Assembly: GCA_025454255.1 (NCBI GenBank) | Contig: JALOOU010000077.1 | Location: 1 to 32,846 of the forward strand | Origin: Desulfobacterales bacterium | GTDB lineage: Bacteria; Desulfobacterota; Desulfobacteria; Desulfobacterales; SpSt-501 | Direction of reading: 5' to 3' | Length of the DNA stretch: 32,846 nucleotides | Shown: in pieces, positions 1-7,401 of the stretch | How positions within the stretch are numbered: position 1 is the stretch's first letter | How the letters are laid out: each line of letters begins with the position of its first letter | Notes under the pieces: model-generated | The model's input: the letters and a program-made list of their open reading frames with translations, nothing else | What the model was told of the DNA's origin: nothing | Database searches by the model: none | Position numbers and translations under genes: made by a program

Positions 1-693
1 TGTTTCTGCGCATGCTATAAAACGAGCCTTTCCAGCCTCTATCTGGGATGAAATGTCGATCGGCTTCTGGATCGCAGCATTGATGTGCCCGCCCAACAGT
101 GAGACCACGGAAGGACCCGATCCTGCAAATGGAACATGACGGAATTTCAAGCCGGTCGCTTTTGAAATGTCCAAAAGTGCAATATGGGGCCACGTATAGT
201 CACCCGCCGTACCTACTGTAACTTCCCCTGGGTGCTGTTTCGCATATTCAACAAATTCCTGAATCGTTTGCCATGGGGAATCAGTTTTGACACCCAAAAG
301 CCAATCGTTTTTGAGAACCTGGATGATTGGAATGTAACTTTTAGTCGTATAGGGAAGGTCTTTTATCAGGGGCTGCACGATGAGCGGGGCACTAGGACTA
401 TAGGCCAAAGTATGTCCGTCTGGCCTTCCCGAAAGCACCTCGGACAGGCCGATGGTGCCAGCGCCACCGGGCTTAAAAACGATTTGCATGCCGGTAGGGC
501 AGATTTTATTTTCGTTGATTATATTTATGATCCTTTGCGCTACTGTTCCAGCGCCCCCGCCTGGGGGAAATGAGACAACCACCGTAATCCCCCGCTTGGG
601 AAAGTCTGCCGCCCAAGTGGAAGCGGCCGGCATAAAAATGATAGAAAAAATAAAGGTAAATACGGCCAACTGTGAGAATCTTTTGCTCTTCAT
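1..693 (-). CDS. tctC: Tripartite tricarboxylate transporter substrate-binding protein TctC (partial)
   Basis: This is the N-terminal 231 residues of a periplasmic solute receptor of the Bug/TctC family; the rest lies beyond the window start. The ATG at 693 follows AGGAGGTAGTT, an excellent ribosome site. The protein opens with a basic then hydrophobic signal peptide (MKSKRFSQLAVFTFIFSII), with likely cleavage after TWA near residue 28. Family hallmarks follow: ITVVVSFPPGGGAGTVAQ at about 36-53, KPGGAGTIG near 79-87, and GTAGDYTWPH plus FAGSGPSVVSLLGGH in the second half. In this family the receptor binds a carboxylate in the periplasm and delivers it to TctA/TctB; here the ligand is unknown. 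The gene starts 22 bases after the tctA stop, so it is the third gene of a tctB-tctA-tctC unit. The family assignment is firm; substrate is not predicted. Confidence 0.93.
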   Translation of the reverse strand, partial: MKSKRFSQLAVFTFIFSIIFMPAASTWAADFPKRGITVVVSFPPGGGAGTVAQRIINIINENKICPTGMQIVFKPGGAGTIGLSEVLSGRPDGHTLAYSPSAPLIVQPLIKDLPYTTKSYIPIIQVLKNDWLLGVKTDSPWQTIQEFVEYAKQHPGEVTVGTAGDYTWPHIALLDISKATGLKFRHVPFAGSGPSVVSLLGGHINAAIQKPIDISSQIEAGKARFIACAET

Positions 694-715
694 AACTACC
701 TCCTTTTAGTGTTGT

Positions 716-2224
716 TTACGATTCTTGAAACGCGCGAATGGTAGCTTTCCGTAAAATTAAAACCAACACCTTGAATGCGATAAGCACCACGGGAATTAGC
801 AGAATAATCAATGAAATTGGACGGCTAACAAAAATCGACACGTCGCCAGCAGAAATGCTCAAAGACTCGATTAGGTAACTTTCCAATTTAGGTCCTAAAA
901 CTATGGCTAACACCAGGGGAGCAAAATCATATCCCCGCCGCCGTAAAAAAAAGCCACACACTCCGGAGAGGATTAGAACCCATATATCGACGGAACTGCT
1001 ATTAACGGCATACACTCCGATCAGGCATAATATAGCCACAATAGGCATCAAGATTTTTTCGGGGGTTCGTAAAACAGAAACGAAAATGCCAACAAAGGGC
1101 AAGTTCAAGACCAAGAGCAAGACGTTGCCCATGTACATGCTGGCGACAAAAACCCAGAAAATGTCTGGATGATCCTGGATAAAAGTCGGTCCGGGATTAA
1201 TTCCTGTAATCAGCAGAGCCGAAAGCAGCAGTGCCATTGGCGGCGCAAAAGGAATACCCAAAGCCATCAACGGAAGAAAAGCTCCTCCTGCGGAGGCGTT
1301 GTTGGCTGACTCTGGTCCGGCCACTCCTTCGATAGCCCCCTTGCCAAACCTCTCCGGATGCTTCGAAAGTTTCTTTTCCATGGCATAGGAGGCGAAGGTG
1401 GATATGACAGCGGCAGGCCCTGGAATGAGCCCTATAAAAAAGCCAAGGATCGAGCCCCGAAACGTTGGGCCGATGGATCGCCGGAATTCTTTCCGATTGG
1501 GAAGTAATTCGCGGAGGCGAACCGATTTTACGGAAACGGAATCTGTTTTTTTAACGATCGCATCGATAACCTCTGTAATTCCAAAAATCCCCATGGCAAC
1601 TGCAACAAAATCAACCCCTTGAGATAGGGCAAGTATTCCAAACATAAAGCGCTGGTCGCCTGATCCAGGGGCCATGCCAATCGTTGAGATCAGGATTCCT
1701 AACAAAACCATGAGAGCCGCTTTTAGTTTCGAGCCGGAGGAAATGCTGGTGAGAATGATGAGGCCGACAAATGTAAGCGCGAAATACTCTGGAGATCCAA
1801 ATCTTAACGCAAACTCCGATAGAGGAGGTGCAAAGAGCATCAGACCAATAACGCTCAACGTTCCCGCTACAAACGAACCGGCCGCCGCTATGAAGAGCGC
1901 AGCTCCCGCCCGCCCCTTCTGGGTCATTTTGTAGCCATCGATACACGTGATAACGGAAGTGGACTCACCTGGAACGTTCAGTAAAATAGAGGTGGTCGAC
2001 CCACCATACATTGACCCATAATAGACGCCTGAAAACAAGAGCAGGGTTTGCATCGGGGTCATCCCAAAAGTGACGCCCAAAAGCAGAGACATTGCGCCCA
2101 TCGGGCCGATTCCGGGAAGAACACCGACCAGGCTCCCAAGCGTAACACCCGCAACAGTGAACATGAGGTTGTTAGCACTCAGGGCTTGGCTAAAGCCGAA
2201 GATTATATTGCCTATGACGTCCAT
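716..2224 (-). CDS. tctA: Tripartite tricarboxylate transporter large permease TctA
   Basis: This is the large (about 12-helix) inner-membrane subunit of a TTT transporter, 502 residues, the normal family length. TctA moves the carboxylate delivered by TctC, driven by an ion gradient. The paired family signatures are visible: GVLPGIGPMGAMSLLLG near residue 36 and FIGLIPGPAAVISTFASYAM in the second half, plus YYGSMYGGSTTSILLNVPGE and AGGAFLPLMALGIP. The frame stays open to 2260, but I place the start at the ATG at 2224 because GGGAGGGAG precedes it at good spacing and family members begin with a short polar stretch and then helix 1. tctB lies upstream and tctC downstream on the same strand. 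Base composition is more AT-rich than most of the window. Confidence 0.95.
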   Translation of the reverse strand: MDVIGNIIFGFSQALSANNLMFTVAGVTLGSLVGVLPGIGPMGAMSLLLGVTFGMTPMQTLLLFSGVYYGSMYGGSTTSILLNVPGESTSVITCIDGYKMTQKGRAGAALFIAAAGSFVAGTLSVIGLMLFAPPLSEFALRFGSPEYFALTFVGLIILTSISSGSKLKAALMVLLGILISTIGMAPGSGDQRFMFGILALSQGVDFVAVAMGIFGITEVIDAIVKKTDSVSVKSVRLRELLPNRKEFRRSIGPTFRGSILGFFIGLIPGPAAVISTFASYAMEKKLSKHPERFGKGAIEGVAGPESANNASAGGAFLPLMALGIPFAPPMALLLSALLITGINPGPTFIQDHPDIFWVFVASMYMGNVLLLVLNLPFVGIFVSVLRTPEKILMPIVAILCLIGVYAVNSSSVDIWVLILSGVCGFFLRRRGYDFAPLVLAIVLGPKLESYLIESLSISAGDVSIFVSRPISLIILLIPVVLIAFKVLVLILRKATIRAFQES

Positions 2225-2309
2225 TAAAACTCTCCCTCCCACCAACAAGCGATATTTCAATAGGTTGGGTTATAGGGCGATACGCTCATTTTCAGGGAAT
2301 AGTTTATGG

Positions 2310-2795
2310 TCAATTAAGCCAATACCCGACTGCTTCTAATACGCCTTCGGGAAAATGCGCACCCATCAAACGCTCAAAAACCAGATAACCAATGGCCATC
2401 GTTGCTCCGCCGCCCAAAAAGGACCATTTCCAAGAGGAAACGCCTGCAATCCGCTGAATGGCCACCATCGCTCCGAAAATACATAACCAGAATCCTAAAA
2501 CAGAATGGAGTAAAGCAAAAAGGACCATAACGACAAATAGCGCACATAACTTGCCTCGTTGTATGGGCTCTTGGGTTGATTCATGGATGACGTTGGACTG
2601 CCGTTCCTTCTTGGCTGAACGCCTGTCTTTCCAAAAAAGAAACAACGATAGGCCGGCGAGTCCAGTAGCGCTCACAGTCGGAAAAAAACTAACCCCCGGA
2701 GCGTTTAGACTACCGAATTTGTATTTCAAGGAATAAACAATAAAGATTATTGCGATTAAAAATAACGACAAAGGAGTTATTGCATCTCTTTTCAA
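2310..2795 (-). CDS. tctB: Tripartite tricarboxylate transporter small permease TctB
   Basis: This is a small membrane protein of 161 residues with four hydrophobic segments (about residues 8-25, 38-55, 84-112 and 124-142), matching the TctB family, which is poorly conserved in sequence. It starts with TTG at 2795: AGGAGGACCA stands directly before it and there is no in-frame ATG early in the protein. A charged linker (WKDRRSAKKERQ) separates helices 2 and 3. It is the first gene of the tctB-tctA-tctC unit. In the family TctB is an essential accessory subunit of TctA of unclear mechanism. Identification rests on topology, length and position next to tctA. About 200 bases of untranslated leader separate it from the putative operator and promoter upstream. 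Confidence 0.85.
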   Translation of the reverse strand: MKRDAITPLSLFLIAIIFIVYSLKYKFGSLNAPGVSFFPTVSATGLAGLSLFLFWKDRRSAKKERQSNVIHESTQEPIQRGKLCALFVVMVLFALLHSVLGFWLCIFGAMVAIQRIAGVSSWKWSFLGGGATMAIGYLVFERLMGAHFPEGVLEAVGYWLN

Positions 2796-2970
2796 TGGTC
2801 CTCCTTTCTGGTCGCATTTTTAGTGATGAGATCGTCTCATTTTATGTTGATGGTCGGTTCGCCGATGGCATTGGAGAATTAGGGCAGAAACTGAATTGGG
2901 TGTTTCACCCGCCGTGTAGGCTCGCCTAATGAACCGTGCTAAATTCATGTGGGTATCACGAATTAGTTTG

Positions 2971-2985
2971 TTACTATAATAGTAA
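2971..2985. promoter_or_regulatory. Palindromic operator, probable IclR site for tctBAC
   Basis: TTACTATAATAGTAA is a perfect 15-base palindrome. Its core TACTAT-N-ATAGTA recurs directly upstream of the iclR gene at 3985-3997. A partial copy, ACTATAGT, lies at 2996-3003, next to the putative promoter. Binding by the neighbouring IclR-type protein is an inference from the shared motif and position. Confidence 0.65.
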
Positions 2986-3007
2986 TGTATACACGACTAT
3001 AGTAAAA

Positions 3008-3036
3008 CAGTTACATCGTAGCACGGTGTTTGTCAA
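3008..3036 (-). promoter_or_regulatory. Putative sigma-70 promoter of tctBAC
   Basis: On the minus strand a consensus TTGACA (3031-3036) stands 17 bases before TAACTG (3008-3013), a weak -10. Transcription would start near 3001, inside the partial operator copy. The same arrangement (TTGACA, 17 bases, TAATAA, then operator) precedes iclR, which strengthens an otherwise modest match. Confidence 0.4.
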
Positions 3037-3188
3037 TACAAAATTTTGGTTGCATGTTCATGAAGTGCACTTGCAGATAACGAATTGGATATACAGCATT
3101 ATAAAGCTGCTGTTTAATTGATTAGGAACTGCGGTGTCGGAGATTGCGGAATAAAAGAGAGTAGGCGAGGTGCGGCTAACCTATCCCT

Positions 3189-3971
3189 TTATGCATCCAG
3201 CGACGTGATGATTGCGGACAGCTCGCTCGCCATTTTGGTGAGGATGCCGGTGTAGTTCCGCTCGATGATGCTAAGTGGGAATTCGGCGGCACGGAAACCG
3301 AGGCTTACGGCGCCGGCGACGACCTTCGTATTGTAGTTGCTCAGCGGCGCACCGATGAATATCATGCCTGGAAAATATTCCTCGTTGTTGACCGAATAGC
3401 CGCGGCTGCGCGTGGCCTTGAGATCATTCAGCAGGTCTTTCTTTTTAGTTATGGTCTTGGGCGTGAGTTTGGTTAGCCTGAGAGACTTCAAGATTTCGGT
3501 CAGCTCTTCGCTCTCGAGGTTGGCGAGGACTGCTTTCCCAAGGGCCCGGGCATGCAAATCATCCATTAAGATAGGAAGGCGGGAATAGATCAGGCTGGGG
3601 TGTTCGCGGCGATAGAGAGAGATCAACGAGCGCCCGAATAGCAGGGCAGAATCGATCGAGACATTGTGCTGGATAGAGGTCTTGTCGATAATCGGTTTGA
3701 CGCCTTGAAGCAGGTCGTAGCCATGAAAAAAATTCTGACCCAGGACAAAGGATTTGGGCCCGAGGCGGATCAAACGGTTGCTGCTGTTCTTCCGCAGGTA
3801 TCCGAGTTCAATAAGCGTATTGACGAAGCGGAAAACGGAAGTTTTGTTGATCCCAGTGATCTGTGAGATCTCAGATAGGCTTCGCTTTGAGTGGTCTCGA
3901 TCGAAGAGACTCAGTATCAGCAGGCCCTTTTCAATCGTCTTGGAGAAATATTTATCATTTTCACTATGCAC
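3189..3971 (-). CDS. IclR-family transcriptional regulator
   Basis: This 260-residue protein has the two-part IclR layout. An N-terminal winged helix-turn-helix lies at about residues 10-70 (KGLLILSLFDRDHSKRSLSEI, then TGINKTSVFRFVNTLIELGYL). A C-terminal effector domain follows at about 80-255 and contains HARALGKAVLANL and the RSRGYSVNNEEYFPGMIFIGAPL stretch typical of the family. The start is GTG at 3971: CGGAG sits 7 bases upstream and no better start exists. It is the cytoplasmic regulator most likely to control the downstream tctBAC genes, since the same palindrome stands before both. Whether it activates or represses, and its ligand, cannot be read from the sequence. Base composition matches the AT-rich tct block. 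Confidence 0.9.
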   Translation of the reverse strand: MHSENDKYFSKTIEKGLLILSLFDRDHSKRSLSEISQITGINKTSVFRFVNTLIELGYLRKNSSNRLIRLGPKSFVLGQNFFHGYDLLQGVKPIIDKTSIQHNVSIDSALLFGRSLISLYRREHPSLIYSRLPILMDDLHARALGKAVLANLESEELTEILKSLRLTKLTPKTITKKKDLLNDLKATRSRGYSVNNEEYFPGMIFIGAPLSNYNTKVVAGAVSLGFRAAEFPLSIIERNYTGILTKMASELSAIITSLDA

Positions 3972-3984
3972 AGCTCATCTCCGT

Positions 3985-3997
3985 TACTATTATAGTA
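3985..3997. promoter_or_regulatory. Palindromic operator before iclR (autoregulation)
   Basis: TACTATTATAGTA is a perfect 13-base palindrome centred about 20 bases before the GTG start of iclR and just downstream of its putative -10. It matches the core of the palindrome before tctB except for the central base. A repressor here would block its own transcription. Confidence 0.65.
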
Positions 3998-4000
3998 CCC

Positions 4001-4029
4001 TTATTAGCTTTTTATATGGCAGTTGTCAA
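4001..4029 (-). promoter_or_regulatory. Putative promoter of iclR
   Basis: On the minus strand TTGACA (4024-4029) is followed after 17 bases by TAATAA (4001-4006). The expected transcription start falls on the operator palindrome at 3985-3997. Confidence 0.5.
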
Positions 4030-4123
4030 TCAATCCGTGAGGTACGTATATCGGCAATGATCCTGAACTAATCCGGTTCTGAATTTTTTCACCTTTCCTG
4101 ACCAAATCTGCCAAAATTGGATG

Positions 4124-4159
4124 AACTGGGGCAGGGCATGAGTGCTCTATGCCCCAGTT
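4124..4159. other. 10-bp perfect stem-loop at end of integrase remnant
   Basis: AACTGGGGCA (4124-4133) pairs perfectly with TGCCCCAGTT (4150-4159) around a 16-base loop. It overlaps the stop codon of the recombinase remnant. There is no proper T-run, so it is at best a weak terminator; it might also be part of an old attachment site. Confidence 0.4.
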
Positions 4160-4296
4160 TCGTTTAAGCCATAAAGGTTCTCAATCCACCTCATCGCCTC
4201 GACGTCGGTGACCTTGCGGAGATACCGCTGAGTGGTGGATAGGTGGGCATGCCGCAGGATCACCTTGCTGACGATCTCAATCGGAGTGCCGGATCT
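4147..4296 (-). pseudogene. Tyrosine recombinase (phage-type integrase) C-terminal remnant
   Basis: Reading the minus strand gives about 50 residues ending in a normal stop at 4147-4149. They include TPIEIVSKVILRHAHLSTTQRYL, the last conserved box of tyrosine recombinases: the second catalytic His/Trp box (L-x-H-A) and the nucleophilic Tyr of TTQRY. The tail EAMRWIENLYGLN also fits integrase C-termini. Everything upstream is missing; homology is lost around 4296, close to the left end of the Y1 transposase element at 4304. The gene was therefore probably cut by that insertion or by a later deletion. It is the likely relic of the enzyme that brought in a neighbouring island. No start codon or catalytic Arg region remains. 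Confidence 0.7.
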
Positions 4297-4303
4297 AGGG
4301 GTG

Positions 4304-5380
4304 TAAGGGGACGTCCGTGGTCATAAATGTGCTATGGTTGCCGCATGCCACGAAAGTCACGCACAGACGCACCCGGTACGCTGCACCATATCATCTGTCG
4401 CGGAATTGAACGGCGGGCGATATTTGAAGATGATGATGACCGCGATCGCTTGGTGGCACGGCTGGCTACCGTCTTAGGGGAGACCGATACGCATTGTTAT
4501 TGCTAGGCGCTTCTGCCCAATCATTTCCATCTTCTAATCCGAAGCGGATCGATGCCGGTGGCCGGCATCATGCGCTGGCTTTTGACGGGCTATGCCGTGA
4601 ACTTCAATTTGCGTCATCGCCGCAGTGGGCATCTGTTTCAAAACCGTTACAAGTCCATATTATGCCAGGCGGAGCCGTATCTTTTGGAACTGGTGCTACA
4701 TTCACTTGAATTCGATCCGGGCAGGGGTGGTGGCGGATATGAAAGCATTGGATAACTACCCGTACAGCGGCCACAGCCGGTTGATGGGAAAGATCCAGCG
4801 CGGTTTTCAGGATACCGAAAAAGTGCTGGCGCTGTTTGGGCCAACACGGCGGGCCGCCCGGAGGCGCTACAGGGATTTCGTGACGAAAGGACTTGCGGCG
4901 GGCAAGAGGCCGGTGTTGACCGGCGGAGGCCTGATCCGCAGCGCCGGCTGCTGGCAGGCTCAACGGGGATTGCGCCGCGAGGGGGTTCATTACAAGAGCG
5001 ATGAACGGCTGTTGGGCGACAGCGATTTTGTGGATTCCGTGCTGAAGGCCGCGGACGAGACCCGAGACCGGAAGTACCGGCTGCACGCCGCGGGGTACGA
5101 TTTAGAGGCGGTGGTGGCGAGAGTGTGTGGTATCTATCACTTGAATCGTCGTGACCTGTTATCGAGGGGCAAGCAGCGCCGGCGCGCGATGGCGCGCAGT
5201 GTGGTTGCTTACTAGGCCGTCAAGGAATTGGGGATGAGTGTGCGCGCGGCCGGTGAAAAATGGGTTTGAGTCCTTCGGCGGCCAGCCGGTGCGTGCAGCG
5301 GGGAGAACGCGTCGTTGCCAGTGATGAGCAGGTTTTTTGAGCCCCTCTTTGAATTGCATGATTGCACGGGCGTGCCCTTA
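4304..5380 (+). mobile_element. Degenerate REP-type Y1 transposase element
   Basis: TAAGGGGACGTCCGTG at 4304-4319 is mirrored by an inverted copy with two mismatches at 5365-5380. Between them lies the broken transposase gene. The layout matches the intact element at 7881-9000, whose outer ends also begin GGGACG. The left end abuts the integrase remnant and the right end abuts a truncated TPR gene. Confidence 0.6.
4345..5340 (+). pseudogene. REP-associated tyrosine transposase (Y1 type), broken
   Basis: The translation, patched across frames, matches the intact transposase at 7933-8952 over nearly its full length: MPRKSRTDAPGTLHHIICRG, the HUH motif NHFHLL, LLTGYAVNFN, LFQNRYKSILC, YIHLN with the catalytic Tyr, and GGGLIRSAG. 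Lesions are clear. A TAG at 4504-4506 replaces a Trp codon; two bases are lost near 4696 (GTGCTAC for GTGCGCTAC); a second TAG at 5213-5215 again replaces Trp; and at least one more frame change occurs between 5267 and 5284, before the C-terminal CVQRGERV. It cannot encode an active enzyme. Both ambers are single G-to-A changes of TGG, as expected of neutral decay. Confidence 0.85.
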
Positions 5381-6094
5381 TTTCTGTTTTCGCCTGGACG
5401 ACCCGGCAGGCCTCCAGGTGGACGGAGGCCGAGGTGGGCGCAGATACCTGCAAATGGCTCGACGACTTGGTGGCCTACTGGAAGATCCAGCGCTCCGGCG
5501 ATCTCGAAAAGGCGGTCGCCATCGCCATGCGGCTCGGTTTAGAGCTTTCCGGAACGGCGCTGCATGCGGTGCGCATCGAGCTTTTTAAGCGATGTTTTAA
5601 AAAATGAGAAAGCAACGGGGGAGCAGATAGAGCTTCTGATTCAGATAGCCAGCAGTCAAATGGCAGATGGCCAGCTAAATCCTGCCTTAAGCTCTCTCGA
5701 AAAGGCCCTGGCCTTGTGCCGTGAGACCGGCGACAAGGCCGGCGAAGGCACCACGCTCAACAATATTTCCCAAATCTTCAAGGCGCAGGGCGATTACGAG
5801 ACGGCGCTCAGCTGCCTGAAACAATCGCTGGCCATCAGGCAGCAAATCGGCGACAAGGCGGGCTTGTGTGCAACCTTATTTAATATGGGACACATCCACG
5901 TTCAGAATGGCCAAACGCAGGAGGCAGTCGGCGCTTGGGTGACCGCTTATGCGCTCGCAAAACAAATGAACCTGGCCCAGGCGCTGGATGCACTTGCAAA
6001 CCTCGCTCCCCGATTAGGATTGCCCAACGGTCTTGAAGGCTGGGAGATGCTATCCCGGCGCTTCCAAGGCGGGGAAGAGAGAGACTCGCTTTAG
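5381..6094 (+). pseudogene. TPR-repeat protein, C-terminal remnant
   Basis: From about 5564 to 6094 the frame encodes tetratricopeptide repeats: PALSSLEKALALCRETGDKAG, then NISQIFKAQGDYETALSCLK, then NMGHIHVQNGQTQEAV, ending in a normal stop. Each unit shows the TPR pattern with a Gly-Asp/Ala turn and A-L pairs. The preceding frame (5381-5607, containing WLDDLVAYWKIQ and AVRIELFKRCF) joins it if one A is removed from the A6 run near 5600, so a frameshift probably separates the two halves. The 5' end stops at the transposase element, so the start has been lost. TPR domains mediate protein-protein contacts; the original N-terminal domain and role cannot be known. Confidence 0.65.
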
Positions 6095-6117
6095 CCCCCC
6101 GCCCCACACAAACTGGC

Positions 6118-6231
6118 GAACCCGAGGGCGGTCAACAACAAAACCAACGTCATCAATCGAAAAGCATACGGCTTTCACGATTTGCGAGACTTGCCGATGG
6201 GAGCTGCCAGAAGAATCCGAGAACTGAACGC
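6118..6231 (+). pseudogene. ISL3-like transposase C-terminal scrap
   Basis: About 35 codons read AVNNKTNVINRKAYGFHDLRDL, which resembles the conserved C-terminal end of ISL3-family (DDE) transposases, usually NNK-x(4)-KR-AYGFRD. It has no start and its frame simply runs out. The rest of 6095-6378 shows no gene apart from the ribosome site of the next one. The call rests on one short motif. Confidence 0.45.
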
Positions 6232-6378
6232 CGCGCCAAGGCTTGCAGCCCCGCCCCTGCAGAATTCCGGTTTCCCCCGGTGAGATTGCTTTTTTTCCAG
6301 CGGCCCCTTTCTACTTCCGACCCATCGCTATGGCTTCATCAATCAACTTCCAAACTTCAACCATGAGAGGAGAGCATC

Positions 6379-7096
6379 ATGCAGCACAGTCTTCGGGGGG
6401 CCCTGGCAGTCGGATGCATTGTTCTGGCGGCGTTTATCGCGGCCCCGGCAGCCGCCGTTCCAATCACATTTGTTAAGCTTGCCGGGCTGACGGGAGGCTC
6501 GCCGGCCCATACGGCCATCTACCGTGCCGATTTATCTTCCATTTCCTTCGATATTCTTTCGATCTCCATTTCCGACAACAGCTTCGGCATCGGCGGCGCC
6601 AACGGGAAGTTTTCCGGCTTCGATCTCGACGCCATAAAATTGTCGTCGACCTTTGCGACCAGCGCATCCGATGCCGCCGCGCTGATGGGGTTGGGCGTTT
6701 TCGATTTCAGCGCCGCCGGCGCGCTTTTCACGCCAGCGCGCCCAACGTGCGCCGGTGGACCCGAAGCTGTTCGGCACGAACGCGGCGGGCACCGGCGTTG
6801 ACTACGTCGTTGCGACCCCGGGACTTTTTGACGCCAACTCCACCACCCGTTCGGGCGCCTTCGGTTTCCTGAGCCTTGGCGACGGCGGCCGGATCTCCTT
6901 CAACCTATCTTCGGCGGCATCGTCGCTGGGAGGGCTCTACCTCTATATCGGCGAGGTCGGGGACAACGGCGAGCTTGCCGCCGGCAGAATTGAAGTGTCC
7001 GACAAGCCAGTGCCCGTCCCCGAGCCCGCATCGTTGATCTTGATCGGCCTGGGCCTGCTCGGGCTGACCGGGGTGCGGCGCAAGCAGAAAGCGTAG
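6379..7096 (+). pseudogene. PEP-CTERM sorting-domain protein, frameshifted
   Basis: The ATG at 6379 follows GAGGAGAGCATC. The first frame (6379-6801) encodes a signal peptide (LAVGCIVLAAFIAAPAAA) and a Ser/Gly/Ala-rich secreted body. The second frame, open to 7096, continues with DPKLFGTNAAGTG and ends VPEPASLILIGLGLLGL followed by RRK: a complete PEP-CTERM signal (PEP box, hydrophobic helix, basic tail). Exosortase recognises this signal and processes the protein at the inner membrane; such proteins usually reach the surface or matrix. The two frames differ by +1 between about 6730 and 6757. The third frame of that gap reads ASAPNVR, so two single-base losses are an attractive explanation. 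Without the shift the protein would have about 238 residues. It is either a recent pseudogene or a sequence error. Confidence 0.8.
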
Positions 7097-7135
7097 CAAG
7101 TCTCTTCGCGGCGCTGTTTTGCGGTGCGCTTAGAA

Positions 7136-7192
7136 CCTGCGCCAACATGGAGAAGGTGGTCTCGGAGGCCACCTTCTCCATGTTGGCGCAGG
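7136..7192. repeat. 24-bp perfect inverted repeat (stem-loop)
   Basis: Positions 7136-7159 and 7169-7192 are exact reverse complements, separated by a 9-base loop. It lies 40 bases after the PEP-CTERM gene. No T-run follows on either strand, so it is not a textbook terminator; it may be a small mobile repeat or an RNA-stabilising hairpin. Confidence 0.85.
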
Positions 7193-7346
7193 AAAATGAT
7201 GGGAAAATAATTTGATCATCGGGGGCATCGGCCGGAACGATTTTTTTGGGTTGAGCGCGACCGGAGGAGTTTTCTGGAGCGCTTGTCCGAGTTAAGCAAG
7301 CTTCAGCGGCAGGGGGGGGGTGAAGGGCCGCACCCCGAATTGACCG

Positions 7347-7394
7347 GCCGGGGGGGCAGCACCGTTGCTGCCGCCCCCCGGCGTTTTTCGTTTT
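7347..7394 (+). terminator. Rho-independent terminator
   Basis: GCCGGGGGG plus CAGCA pairs with TGCTG plus CCCCCCGGC (7347-7382), with a small central bulge and a short loop. TTTTT (7384-7388) and TTTT (7391-7394) follow on the plus strand. It would end transcription from the PEP-CTERM gene and shield the convergent HTH gene at 7402. Confidence 0.8.
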
Positions 7395-7401
7395 AAGAGG
7401 T

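Larger units (their letters stand above)
2796..3188. promoter_or_regulatory. iclR-tctB intergenic control region
   Basis: This 393-base AT-rich gap between iclR and tctB, both on the minus strand, holds no convincing gene; a 61-codon plus-strand frame has no ribosome site and odd composition. It carries the palindromes and promoter listed separately, then a leader of roughly 200 bases to tctB. A short inverted repeat, TGAGA-TCG-TCTCA, sits at 2827-2839. No clear terminator was seen after iclR. Confidence 0.6.
7097..7401. other. Gene-free gap with two strong hairpins
   Basis: No coding signal was seen in these 305 bases. They contain a 24-bp perfect inverted repeat at 7136-7192 and a classical terminator at 7347-7394, both listed separately. 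Confidence 0.6.

Noticed and set aside
2936..3121. 61-codon plus-strand frame between iclR and tctB
   Set aside because: It spans the operators and promoter, has no ribosome site and shows no protein-like pattern.
4345..5340. Reading the TAG codons as recoded (pyrrolysine or suppressed) sites
   Set aside because: Both replace Trp and are accompanied by frameshifts, and the intact paralogue has no such codons; simple decay is enough.
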